Shown here in pieces: positions 1 to 7,400 of a stretch of 17,010 bases of DNA. The stretch lies in the NCBI GenBank assembly GCA_035499215.1, contig DATJZH010000007.1, positions 1 to 17,010 on the forward strand. Direction: 5' to 3'. The position numbers and the translations under genes were made by a program. This DNA is from DATJZH01 sp035499215. GTDB lineage: Bacteria > Actinomycetota > Actinomycetes > Streptosporangiales > Streptosporangiaceae. A model generated the notes under the pieces. The model saw nothing but the letters and a program-made list of their open reading frames with translations, ran no database searches and was not told the origin of the DNA. Each line of letters starts with the position of its first letter. Position 1 is the first letter of the stretch.

Positions 1-2
1 CC

Positions 3-203
3 GATCGCGAGCCGCTGGTGCTGGCGGCCAACGTGATCGAGCTGCGCCTGCGGCAAGCGACGGTCTCCCCGTTCCGGTCGATCGCCGGGTTGTTCGGCGA
101 GCCGGGCTGCGGCATGTCCGGCTTCGAGCGGCCCGGCTGCCGCCGGAGCGATTACCGCAGGCTGCCGGCCGGCGCGGCTAGCGCTCCGGGAGCAGCGCGA
201 TGA
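3..203 (+). CDS. 3' end of an unidentified protein (partial)
   Basis: This is an open frame that enters from the left edge and ends at TGA 201-203. Third codon positions are overwhelmingly G or C, which supports real coding sequence. About 66 residues are visible. The first 30 look structured (hydrophobic and charged residues alternating, with an ELRLRQ stretch), and the tail is rich in Gly, Arg and Ala and looks disordered. The stop overlaps the next start codon as ATGA, so the two genes are probably translated in sequence. I do not recognise the family. In Streptomyces, bldN and its neighbours lie near rex (from memory), but nothing visible supports any of those identities here. Confidence 0.5.
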   Translation, partial: DREPLVLAANVIELRLRQATVSPFRSIAGLFGEPGCGMSGFERPGCRRSDYRRLPAGAASAPGAAR

Positions 204-448
204 GCGCGGCGGCGCACCGGGTGGTGCTCTTGTCCCGGCCCGGCTGTCACCTATGCGACGAGGCCCGGGCGATCATCGCGCGGGTGGCCGCCGAACTCGG
301 CGTGCCCTGGGAAGAGCGGGATATCACCCAGTCTGACGAGGATCTGCGGGCCTACTGGGAGATGATCCCCGTCACGCTGATCGACGGCGTTCAGCACGAC
401 TTCTGGCGGGTCAGCGAGGAGCGGCTGCGCGCCGCCCTGGGCGAGTGA
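200..448 (+). CDS. Glutaredoxin-like (DUF836) protein
   Basis: This 82-residue thioredoxin-fold protein has the whole glutaredoxin layout. There is a first beta strand (VVLLSRPG), a redox motif C16-H-L-C19 at the start of helix 1, and the cis-proline region IPVTLIDG with Pro57 preceding a Thr. A C-terminal helix follows. The length is typical of the short glutaredoxin family proteins that precede rex in actinobacteria. It probably acts as a cytoplasmic thiol-disulphide protein, but its partner is unknown and activity cannot be read from sequence. Its ATG overlaps the stop of the preceding gene by four bases. It lies upstream of the Rex operator, so it is probably transcribed with the upstream gene rather than from the rex promoter. 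Confidence 0.87.
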   Translation: MSAAAHRVVLLSRPGCHLCDEARAIIARVAAELGVPWEERDITQSDEDLRAYWEMIPVTLIDGVQHDFWRVSEERLRAALGE

Positions 449-510
449 TCCACCGGTAAAGCCCTGGTAAAGCGCGCGCTGGCTGCACGCGCGGGCCGAA
501 GCGGCCGACT

Positions 511-528
511 TTGTGCAAACGTTCACAA
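511..528. promoter_or_regulatory. Rex operator (ROP) of the rex-hem operon
   Basis: The 18-base site reads TTGTGCAAACGTTCACAA. It matches the known Rex consensus TTGTGAA-N4-TTCACAA with a perfect right half and one mismatch in the left half. The outer arms TTGTG and CACAA are perfectly symmetrical. It lies 88 bases before the rex start and overlaps the likely -35 hexamer. Rex bound there would block transcription of rex and the hem genes when NADH is low, and release when NADH rises. Autoregulation of rex together with hemA is established in Streptomyces coelicolor; its operation here is inferred. Confidence 0.9.
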
Positions 529-539
529 GGGCGTAGCGT
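511..539 (+). promoter_or_regulatory. Likely rex-hem operon promoter
   Basis: A -35-like TTGTGC (511-516) and a -10-like TAGCGT (534-539) are separated by exactly 17 bases. The Rex operator covers the -35 hexamer and most of the spacer, which is the expected geometry for repression. The predicted transcript would start near 546 and carry about 70 bases of leader. The hexamers are imperfect, as is common in actinobacteria, so the call rests mainly on spacing and on the overlapping operator. Confidence 0.6.
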
Positions 540-615
540 AAGTCTCGCACAGCACTGCGCGGGCCGTCCCCGGTCCTGCCTGCCCGCGGCGTCGATCCCT
601 CAGGAGTACCGGCGC

Positions 616-1410
616 ATGACCCGCCGTCCCATGTCTGACAAGGGCAGCCACGGAATCCCGGAGGCGACGATCGCCCGCCTCCCGGTCTATCTGCGGGCTC
701 TCTACGCACTCGCTGACCGTGGCATCGCCATCGTGTCGAGCGAGGAGCTGGCGACCGCGGCCGGGGTGAACTCGGCCAAGCTCCGCAAGGACCTGTCGCA
801 CCTCGGCTCGTACGGCACTCGCGGCGTCGGCTATGACGTCGACTACCTGGTCTACCAGGTGTCACGTGAGCTCGGGCTGACCCAGGACTGGCCGGTCGTG
901 ATCGTCGGCGCCGGGAACCTGGGCCGGGCACTGGCCAACTACGGCGGATTCGCCTCGCGGGGCTTTCGCATCGCCGCGCTGCTGGACGCTGAGAATGGCG
1001 TGGTCGGCAGCATGATCGCCCGGCATAGGGTGCTCAGCGCCGATGAGATCGAGACCGTGGTTGCGCAGCACAAAGTGTCCATTGGCGTGATCGCCACGCC
1101 CGCTGCCGCGGCCCAGGGGGTCTGCGACCGGCTGGTGGCAGCAGGGGTGACGAGCATCCTGAATTTTGCCCCGGTCGTGCTCAGCGTGCCTTCCGGCGTC
1201 GATGTGCGTAAGGTCGACCTGTCGATCGAGTTGCAGATTCTCGCCTTCCATGCCCAGCGCCGCGCTGTGGTGCGGATGGCGGACGAGGCGGAGCGCAGCT
1301 GGCAGCCGCGCCCGGCGCGGCGGCGCGCCGGGCTGGGGCCGGTAGCTGGCAGCGCGATGCTGACGATGGAAGGTGACACCGGGGTGGAGGCCCAGGCGGT
1401 GGCGACATGA
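616..1410 (+). CDS. rex: Redox-sensing transcriptional repressor Rex
   Basis: Rex is a homodimeric repressor that senses the NADH/NAD+ ratio. This 264-residue protein has an N-terminal winged-helix domain (about residues 13-85) with the conserved DNA-recognition stretch around SAKLRKDLSHLG (53-64) and the family motif YGTRGVGY. A Rossmann domain follows with the dinucleotide loop G98-A-G-N-L-G103 and a C-terminal domain-swap helix. The start at ATG 616 is chosen because GGAG (603-606) lies nine bases upstream. A longer TTG-initiated frame would begin inside the operator. The C-terminal tail after about residue 230 is Arg/Pro/Ala-rich and looks disordered. The stop overlaps the hemA start as ATGA, so a redox sensor is translationally linked to the first enzyme of haem synthesis. 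Confidence 0.96.
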   Translation: MTRRPMSDKGSHGIPEATIARLPVYLRALYALADRGIAIVSSEELATAAGVNSAKLRKDLSHLGSYGTRGVGYDVDYLVYQVSRELGLTQDWPVVIVGAGNLGRALANYGGFASRGFRIAALLDAENGVVGSMIARHRVLSADEIETVVAQHKVSIGVIATPAAAAQGVCDRLVAAGVTSILNFAPVVLSVPSGVDVRKVDLSIELQILAFHAQRRAVVRMADEAERSWQPRPARRRAGLGPVAGSAMLTMEGDTGVEAQAVAT

Positions 1411-2852
1411 GTGTGCTTGTTGTCGGCCTGAGCTACCGGAGCGCGCCCGTGGCGATGCTCGAGCGTGCCGTGCTGACTGGCGACGCGCTCGCCAAGCTGC
1501 TGCGTGACGTGTTCCAGGCCGAAGACGTCGCCGGTGCGGTCGTGGTGAGCACCTGCAACCGAGTGGAGGTCTACGCCGACGTCGACAGATTCCACGGCGG
1601 CGTCGCGGCTATCTCCGATCTGCTGGCCAGGCACTCCGGTGTGCCGCTGGCCGAGCTCACCCCCCGGCTGTACGTGCACTACGCTGACCGCGCCGTCCAG
1701 CACCTGCTCGCGGTCACATGCGGGCTGGAATCGATGGTCGTCGGCGAGAGCCAGATACTCGGCCAGGTCCGCCAGGCCCTTGGCCTGGCAAGGGAGCACG
1801 GCACGCTGAGCCGGGCGCTGTCCGACCTGGGCGCGCTCGCGCTGCGGACGGGCAAGCGAGCGCACGCCGAAACGGGCATCGACCGCGCGGGCCAGAACCT
1901 GGTCAGCGTCGGGCTTGCCGCGGCTGCGCAGCAGCTTGGCCGGGTCGACCTCGAGGGCGCCGCGACCATGATCGTGGGCGCCGGGTCGATGAGCTCGCTC
2001 GCGGCGTCCATCGCAGCCCGGCTGGGCGCGGCGCCGCTGGTGGTCGCCAACCGGACCCGCCGGCATGCGCAGCGGCTCGCCGCCGCCGTCAGGGGTTCCG
2101 CAGCCGACCTGTCCGGGCTGCCCGGCCTGATCGCCGCGGCGGATCTGGTGGTCACGTGCACCGGCGCGGCCGGGCACGTGATCACGGCCGCGACCGTGCG
2201 GTCCGCGCTCGCGGTCCGCGAGCCGGCCGGCCGGCCGCTGGTGCTGCTTGACCTCGCGCTGCCGCGCGATGTCGAGGACGGCGCCGGGCTGCTGCCCGGC
2301 GTCAGCCTCATCGGCCTGGACGAGCTGGCCGCGGCCGGGTGGGCGGACCGTTACGGGCTGGCCGCCGAGGCGGGCGGGCACGCCATCGACCGGGCTGGCG
2401 GACGGAGTCTCGAGATGGCCGGCGCGGGCCCGGACGAGACTCCGGGCCGGCGAGCCTACGAGCAGGACGTGGCGGCGGTCCGCCGGATCGTAGCCGAGGA
2501 ATTCGCCGCGCAGGTCCTGGCCGACCGGGCCGCGCTGGTCGCGCCGACGGTCGTGGCGCTGCGGGCCAAGGCAGCCGAGGTCGTCGACGCCGAGATGGCC
2601 CGGCTGGCCGGCCGGCTCGCCGGGATCGACACGCGGTCGCACTGGGAGATCACCCGGGCGATGCGCAGGATCGCCGACAAGCTGCTGCACGCGCCGACGG
2701 TCCGGGTCAAGGAGCTGGCCGGCTCGCCGGGAGCCGACTCCTATGAGGCGGCGCTGCGGGTGCTTTTCGACCTGGACCCCGCTGCCGTGCAGGCAGTGAC
2801 CCGGCCGGATGCCCGGCTGGCGGGATGGCCCGAAGCGGAGGACACGCCATGA
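1407..2852 (+). CDS. hemA: Glutamyl-tRNA reductase
   Basis: HemA reduces glutamyl-tRNA(Glu) to glutamate-1-semialdehyde with NADPH, the committed step of C5-pathway tetrapyrrole synthesis. The 481-residue protein has the catalytic domain with the nucleophile Cys50 in STCNRVE, and the signature GLESMVVGESQILGQVR with G113-E-S-Q116. The NADPH-binding domain has GAGSM at 191-195. A C-terminal helical dimerisation domain includes the stretch RRIADKLLHAPTVRVKEL. All of this is intact and the length is normal for an actinobacterial HemA, which carries a low-complexity insert (here about residues 325-350). It overlaps rex and hemC by four bases on each side, so its dose is probably set with Rex and HemC. 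Confidence 0.97.
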   Translation: MSVLVVGLSYRSAPVAMLERAVLTGDALAKLLRDVFQAEDVAGAVVVSTCNRVEVYADVDRFHGGVAAISDLLARHSGVPLAELTPRLYVHYADRAVQHLLAVTCGLESMVVGESQILGQVRQALGLAREHGTLSRALSDLGALALRTGKRAHAETGIDRAGQNLVSVGLAAAAQQLGRVDLEGAATMIVGAGSMSSLAASIAARLGAAPLVVANRTRRHAQRLAAAVRGSAADLSGLPGLIAAADLVVTCTGAAGHVITAATVRSALAVREPAGRPLVLLDLALPRDVEDGAGLLPGVSLIGLDELAAAGWADRYGLAAEAGGHAIDRAGGRSLEMAGAGPDETPGRRAYEQDVAAVRRIVAEEFAAQVLADRAALVAPTVVALRAKAAEVVDAEMARLAGRLAGIDTRSHWEITRAMRRIADKLLHAPTVRVKELAGSPGADSYEAALRVLFDLDPAAVQAVTRPDARLAGWPEAEDTP

Positions 2853-3805
2853 GCGAAGTGCCGCTGCGCCTCGGCACCCGCAAGAGCCCGATGGCGCTGG
2901 CCCAGTCCCTGCAGGTGGCGAAACTGATCACGGAGCTGACCGGCCGCCAGGCAGAGCTGAGGGGCATCGCCGCGCCGGGCGACGCGAGCCAGGCGCAGCT
3001 GACCCAGATCGGCGGGACCGGCGTCTTCGTCAGCGGCCTGCGTCAGAGCCTGCTGGCCGACGAGGTCGATATCGCCGTCCATTCGCTGAAAGACCTGCCG
3101 ACCGGCCAGCCGGACGGCATCGTGCTCGCCGCGGTGCCGCCCAGGGAGGATCCGAGGGACGCGCTGGCAGCCGCAGGCGGCATGAAGCTCGCCGACCTGG
3201 CGCCCGGCGCCCGCATCGGGACGGGCTCGCCCCGCCGGGCAGCGCAGCTGCTGATGCTCCGGCCGGACCTGCGCCCCGTGCCGATCCGCGGCAACGCGGG
3301 CACCCGGCTGGCCAAGGTCGGCTCGGGCGAGGTGGACGCGGTCGTGCTTGCCTACTCGGGCCTGGCCAGAATTGCCAGGCTGGACGCCGTCACCGAGATC
3401 TTCGAGCCCGACGAGATGCTTCCCGCGCCGGGACAGGGGGCCCTGGCGGTCGAATGCCCGGCGGACCGGCCGGATCTGGCGCAGCTGCTCGCCCGCATCG
3501 ATGACGGGCAGAGCCGCGCCGCGATCACCGCGGAACGCGCGCTGCTCGCCGCGCTTCAGGCGGGCTGCACGGCCCCGGTGGGGGCGTATGCTGCCGGGAC
3601 GCCCGAGCTGCGGCTGCACGCGATCGTGGCGGCAGCCGACGGGCGGTCGGCCCTGCGCGCAAGCGCCGGCGGGCCGGCCGGTGCGGCGGCTCGGCTCGGC
3701 CGCGCGGTAGCCGCTGACCTGCTCGCACGCGGCGCGGGAATGCTTACGGCAGTGTCCGGTGGACACACCGGGCGGACACATCAGCGAGGGGGCGATGACC
3801 AGTGA
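2849..3805 (+). CDS. hemC: Hydroxymethylbilane synthase (porphobilinogen deaminase)
   Basis: HemC joins four porphobilinogen molecules into linear hydroxymethylbilane in the cytoplasm. The 318-residue protein begins with the family N-terminus (LGTRKSPMALAQ). It has the catalytic Asp82 in AVHSLKDLP, the cofactor/substrate-binding stretches GTGSPRR (124-130) and RGNAGTR (147-153), and the GQGALAVE motif. Cys240 in the GCTAPVGA motif is the residue that carries the dipyrromethane cofactor. The ATG at 2849 is preceded by GGAGG (2837-2841) at a seven-base spacing and overlaps the hemA stop. The last 20 residues are Gly/Thr/His-rich and probably disordered. The stop overlaps the GTG of the next gene. 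Confidence 0.97.
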   Translation: MSEVPLRLGTRKSPMALAQSLQVAKLITELTGRQAELRGIAAPGDASQAQLTQIGGTGVFVSGLRQSLLADEVDIAVHSLKDLPTGQPDGIVLAAVPPREDPRDALAAAGGMKLADLAPGARIGTGSPRRAAQLLMLRPDLRPVPIRGNAGTRLAKVGSGEVDAVVLAYSGLARIARLDAVTEIFEPDEMLPAPGQGALAVECPADRPDLAQLLARIDDGQSRAAITAERALLAALQAGCTAPVGAYAAGTPELRLHAIVAAADGRSALRASAGGPAGAAARLGRAVAADLLARGAGMLTAVSGGHTGRTHQRGGDDQ

Positions 3806-5448
3806 ACCCCGCATCCGAGACGGAGAAGGCGGCGACCAGGCCGGAGCAGAAGCCAGCAGGCAAAGCGGCTTCCAGGGCCGGCAGGCAGGCGGCCGGCCTG
3901 GTCGCGTTTGTCGGCGCGGGACCCGGCGACCGCGGCCTGCTCACGGTCCGGGCCGTCCAGTTCCTGGCCAGGGCTGACCTCGTCGTGGTCGGCCCGGAGA
4001 TCCGCGGCAGGATCTCCGCCGCCGTTAACGCCGGGGCGACGCTGACCGGCTCCGACGCGCTGGCACAGGACCCGCGGATGCTGGTCAAGGCCGCCAGGGC
4101 CGGCCAGCTGGTGGTCCGGGTGTTCGGCGGCGACCCGCTCATGTTCGGCAACGCAGCCGCTGAGGCGTCGGTCTGCGCGAAGGCGAAGGTGCCGTTCGAG
4201 ATCGTGCCAGGCGTCTCTGCCGCCACGGCGATACCCGCCTACGCCGGGATACCGCTGACCTCCGACTCCGGCAGCGACGTTCGGATCATCCATGCAGCGG
4301 AGGTCAGCAAGCTGTCAGCCGGCCCGGCGACCCTGGTGATCGTGGGAGCCGAAACCGGCCCGGTCGATCTCGGCAAGATGCTGGTGGCCGGCGGCTGGCC
4401 GGAAAGCACTCCGTTCGCGATCACCTGGAACGGGACTACAACCGACCAGCACACTGTGCTGTGCACCGTCGGATCGGTAGCCGCCGACCTGAAGGCAGCC
4501 GGAGTGAGCATGCTCACCGCGCACGGCCCGGCTGTGGCAGTCGCCGGCGACGGCGTCACCGCCCAGCGCGCGCTGTCATGGTTCGAGACCAAGCCGCTGT
4601 TCGGCTGGCGGGTGCTCGTGCCCCGCACCAAGGAGCAGGCAGGCGAGATCTGCGACCGGCTGCGCGCCGCGGGCGCGGTGCCTGAGCAGGTGCCGACGAT
4701 CGCGGTCGAGCCGCCCCGCACGCCCCAGCAGATGGAGCGGGCTGTCAAGGGACTCGTAACAGGCCGCTACCAGTGGATTGCCTTCACGTCGGTGAACGCC
4801 GTGCGCGCGGTCCGGGAGAAGTTCGAGGAATACGGGCTCGACGCGCGTGCCTTCGCCGGGGTGAAGGTCGCGGCAGTCGGCGACCAGACCGCCGCCGCGC
4901 TGCGGCAATTCGGGATCATGCCCGACCTGGTTCCGGCGGGCGAGCAGTCCGCCGAGGGCCTGGCGGATGCCTGGCCGGGCTACGACGACGTGCTCGACCC
5001 GATTAACCGCGTGCTGCTGCCGCGCGCCGACATCGCGACGGAGACGCTGGTCGCCCGGCTCACCGAGCTCGGCTGGGAGGCGGAGGACGTCACTGCCTAC
5101 CGGACCGTGCGGGCGGCGCCGCCGCCCGCCGCGATCCGGGAGGCCATCAAGGGTGGCGGTTTCGATGCCGTGCTCTTCACCTCCTCCTCGACCGTCCGGA
5201 ACCTGATCGGCATCGCCGGGAAGCCGCATGCGGTGACTGCGATCGCGGTGATCGGGCCGCAGACTGCCAAGACAGCCGCCGAATACGGGCTGCGGGTCGA
5301 CGTGACGGCGGCCAAGCCGTCGGGGACCGAGCTGGTCGATGCGCTGGCCGAGTACGGCGCCGGACTGCGCGACGCGGCGGTGGCGGCTGGGGAGCTGGTG
5401 CGCAGGCCGAGTGAGCGCCGCCGCGGGGCCCGTCGCCGGATCCGGTGA
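3802..5448 (+). CDS. hemD: Uroporphyrinogen-III C-methyltransferase / uroporphyrinogen-III synthase fusion
   Basis: This 548-residue protein combines two activities that act on successive intermediates. Residues about 32-262 are a CobA-type SAM-dependent methyltransferase, with the opening GAGPGD (38-43), the GGDP loop (109-112) and IVPGVSA...AYAGIPLT. Residues about 267-530 are a HemD domain that closes hydroxymethylbilane to uroporphyrinogen III, with the conserved TSSSTVRNL patch starting at Thr460. CobA-HemD fusions are usual in actinobacteria. The CobA part would divert uroporphyrinogen III to precorrin-2 for sirohaem or cobalamin, so one gene sits at the pathway branch. The GTG start at 3802 overlaps the hemC stop, with a G-rich site (3785-3791) upstream. 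The first 30 residues are charged and Ala-rich. Confidence 0.95.
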   Translation: MNPASETEKAATRPEQKPAGKAASRAGRQAAGLVAFVGAGPGDRGLLTVRAVQFLARADLVVVGPEIRGRISAAVNAGATLTGSDALAQDPRMLVKAARAGQLVVRVFGGDPLMFGNAAAEASVCAKAKVPFEIVPGVSAATAIPAYAGIPLTSDSGSDVRIIHAAEVSKLSAGPATLVIVGAETGPVDLGKMLVAGGWPESTPFAITWNGTTTDQHTVLCTVGSVAADLKAAGVSMLTAHGPAVAVAGDGVTAQRALSWFETKPLFGWRVLVPRTKEQAGEICDRLRAAGAVPEQVPTIAVEPPRTPQQMERAVKGLVTGRYQWIAFTSVNAVRAVREKFEEYGLDARAFAGVKVAAVGDQTAAALRQFGIMPDLVPAGEQSAEGLADAWPGYDDVLDPINRVLLPRADIATETLVARLTELGWEAEDVTAYRTVRAAPPPAAIREAIKGGGFDAVLFTSSSTVRNLIGIAGKPHAVTAIAVIGPQTAKTAAEYGLRVDVTAAKPSGTELVDALAEYGAGLRDAAVAAGELVRRPSERRRGARRRIR

Positions 5449-5523
5449 GCCGGGGACCAGCCTGAGCAGCGCCGGACCGCCGCCAGGACGCAGCAGACGA
5501 GAGCAGAAACGCAAAGGAGCCGG

Positions 5524-6507
5524 ATGAGCGCCGGATTCCCCGTGGCCCGGCCGCGGCGGCTGCGCACTACCGCCGCGATGCGGCGGCTGGTTGCGCATAC
5601 CAGCATCCAGCCGGCCGACCTCGTGCTGCCGCTGTTCGTCAAGGAGGGGATCGGTGAACCGCAGCCGGTCGCCTCGATGCCCGGTGTCGTGCAGCACACC
5701 AGGGATAGTCTGCGCAAGGCCGCCGCCGATGCGGTGGACGCCGGAGTGGGCGGCCTTATTCTGTTCGGCATACCCGCGGTGAAAGACGCGCGGGGCTCGG
5801 CGGCCGACGATCCGGCTGGCATCGTCCAGCTGGCCCTGCGGGACCTGGCTGCGGAGGTGGGCCACGACACGGTGCTGATGGCCGACCTGTGCCTGGACGA
5901 GTACACCGACCACGGGCATTGCGGAATCCTGACGCCCGGCGGCGCGCTGGACAACGACCTGACCCTCGAGCGGTACGCATCCATCGCCGCCGCGCAGGCG
6001 GCTGCTGGTGTCCACATGGTCGCGCCGAGCGGGATGATGGATGGCCAGGTGGCCGCGATCAGGGCAGCGCTTGATACCGGCGGTTTCGCCGACGTGGCGA
6101 TCTGCGCGTACTCGGCGAAGTACGCCTCGGCGTTCTACGGGCCGTTTCGCGAGGCGGCGGAATGCGCACCGCGGTTCGGCGACCGGGCGTCCTACCAGCA
6201 GGATCACGGCAGCCCTGCGGAGGCACTGCGGGAAGTGCTGCTGGACGTGGACGAGGGCGCCGACATCGTCATGGTGAAGCCGGCGCTGGCCTATCTGGAC
6301 ATCATCAGCAAGGTAGCTGCTTCGGTGCACCTGCCGGTGGCCGCTTACCAGGTCAGCGGCGAGTACGCGATGGTCGAGGCAGCAGCGGCCAACGGCTGGC
6401 TGGACCGGGACCGGGTGATCATGGAAACGCTGACGGCCGTCCGCCGGGCGGGCGCCACCATTATCCTCACTTACTGGGCGGCGGAGGTTGCCCGCCGACT
6501 AATCTGA
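5524..6507 (+). CDS. hemB: Porphobilinogen synthase (5-aminolaevulinate dehydratase)
   Basis: HemB condenses two 5-aminolaevulinate molecules to porphobilinogen. The 327-residue TIM-barrel enzyme has the Schiff-base lysines Lys199 (in AYSAKYAS) and Lys252 (in MVKPA). The active-site metal loop is D121-L-C-L-D-E-Y-T-D-H-G-H-C133-G. Cys123 and Cys133 are kept but the central zinc cysteine of the E. coli type enzyme is Asp125, a mixed ligand set that I recall from other actinobacteria. A strong AAAGGAG (5513-5519) lies four bases before ATG 5524. Unlike the other hem genes it does not overlap its predecessor: 75 bases separate it from the fusion gene, with no convincing terminator, so co-transcription is likely. 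Confidence 0.97.
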   Translation: MSAGFPVARPRRLRTTAAMRRLVAHTSIQPADLVLPLFVKEGIGEPQPVASMPGVVQHTRDSLRKAAADAVDAGVGGLILFGIPAVKDARGSAADDPAGIVQLALRDLAAEVGHDTVLMADLCLDEYTDHGHCGILTPGGALDNDLTLERYASIAAAQAAAGVHMVAPSGMMDGQVAAIRAALDTGGFADVAICAYSAKYASAFYGPFREAAECAPRFGDRASYQQDHGSPAEALREVLLDVDEGADIVMVKPALAYLDIISKVAASVHLPVAAYQVSGEYAMVEAAAANGWLDRDRVIMETLTAVRRAGATIILTYWAAEVARRLI

Positions 6508-6532
6508 ATCCCGCCGCCGACGCCACTGCCCG

Positions 6533-6576
6533 GCCCAGACAGCGCCCGCCCAGACAGTGCCGCCCAGACAGTGCCC
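6533..6576 (+). repeat. Three tandem copies of a 14-15 base unit
   Basis: The unit GCCCAGACAGTGCC is repeated three times (6533-6547, 6548-6561, 6562-6576). One C/T change separates copy 1 from copies 2 and 3, and one extra C occurs in copies 1 and 3. It lies 26 bases after the hemB stop, in the 224-base gap before the next gene. It contains no inverted arms and no run of T, so it does not look like a terminator. It may simply be a slippage product. Confidence 0.8.
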
Positions 6577-6731
6577 GCCGATGACCGCCGAAGGCTCGCC
6601 TTGTCGCCCTACCGCGGTCACTGTCCGGTTTCTGTTGCGCATCGGTCAGGCATCGCAGCCGTCGGCCAGTGCTGAGGGGTGCGGACCGGACGGCATCATC
6701 AGGGATAGGACACACAGGCGGGAGTGCGGGC

Positions 6732-7400
6732 GTGGTCGAGACGGTGCTGCGTCACAGGCGCCGCAAGGCCGGGCAGCGGGCAGCGGTTGCCGCGGCGGGT
6801 TATGCGCAGATGGGCTGGCCCGTGTGCGCGGGCGCTTTTCCGCCCGGCCGGCCGGCGCGGGCCGGCGACTCGCGGCGCGCCTGCTCCTGCGACCGCATCG
6901 GCTGTCCTGCGCCCGCAGCTCATCCGATGTCCCCCGCCTGGCAGATCGAGGCCAGTGCGGACCCCCGCGTTGTCGGCGGCTGGTGGCTGGCGCAGCCAGA
7001 GGCGAACGTCATCCTCGCAACCGGCCGGGTCTTCGACGTTCTCGACGTGCCGGCCCGGGCGGGACTGGCCGCCATCGCGGGCATGGAGCGGTCGCCGGTG
7101 GCGCCCGGCCCGGTGGCGATCAGCGCCGGCGACCGGGCGCTCTTTTTTGTCGCGACCAGAGGTGCGCCGGAGGACGAGACCGAGTGGTGGTCGTGCCATC
7201 TGGACTGTGAGCCCGAGATGATCGAGCAGGTCGCTGGCCTGCGCTGGCACTGCAGGAACAGTTATGTGCTGGCGCCGCCGTCGCGGCTGCCCGACGGCCA
7301 GGCGGCACGCTGGATCTGCGGGCCCGGCGGCGGGCCGCCGCCGGACGGACTTCGGCTGCTGGAGTTTCTCGCCGACGCCTGCGAAGGAAACAGCCGGTGA
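6732..7400 (+). CDS. Short bifunctional primase/polymerase (PrimPol) N-terminal-like protein
   Basis: This 222-residue protein resembles the short proteins annotated as bifunctional DNA primase/polymerase that lie near hem genes in actinobacteria (from memory). It has the opening AAGYAQMGWPV, a Cys/His cluster C51-S-C53...C58...H64-P, the core stretch NVILATGRVFDVLDVP (92-107) and a late APPSRLPDG. In active archaeo-eukaryotic primases this strand carries an Asp-x-Asp metal pair. Here Asp105-Val-Pro107 lacks the second acid, so primase activity is doubtful. No helicase domain follows. The GTG at 6732 is chosen for GGGAG (6720-6724) seven bases upstream; an upstream GTG at 6669 lacks a clear site. 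Its stop overlaps the hemL GTG, which ties it to haem synthesis. Its role is unknown. Confidence 0.7.
   Translation: MVETVLRHRRRKAGQRAAVAAAGYAQMGWPVCAGAFPPGRPARAGDSRRACSCDRIGCPAPAAHPMSPAWQIEASADPRVVGGWWLAQPEANVILATGRVFDVLDVPARAGLAAIAGMERSPVAPGPVAISAGDRALFFVATRGAPEDETEWWSCHLDCEPEMIEQVAGLRWHCRNSYVLAPPSRLPDGQAARWICGPGGGPPPDGLRLLEFLADACEGNSR

Noticed and set aside
511..615. Extension of rex upstream to a TTG at 511
   Set aside because: It would start inside the Rex operator and before the predicted transcript start. ATG 616 has a proper ribosome site, and the added residues do not resemble Rex.
939..2690. Long minus-strand open frame of about 580 codons opposite rex and hemA
   Set aside because: It is a shadow of GC-rich coding DNA. 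The plus strand encodes intact Rex and HemA with catalytic motifs, and the antisense product is Arg/Gly/His-rich without motifs.
5449..5523. Terminator between the hemD fusion and hemB
   Set aside because: No stem of useful length with a loop was seen. The gap looks like ordinary leader with a good ribosome site, so co-transcription is more likely.
4576..6330. Long minus-strand open frame opposite the hemD fusion and hemB
   Set aside because: Same reason: the plus strand carries complete conserved enzymes, and the antisense protein is low complexity.
6533..6576. CRISPR-like array
   Set aside because: The units are 14-15 bases, directly abutting, with no spacers and no cas genes nearby.
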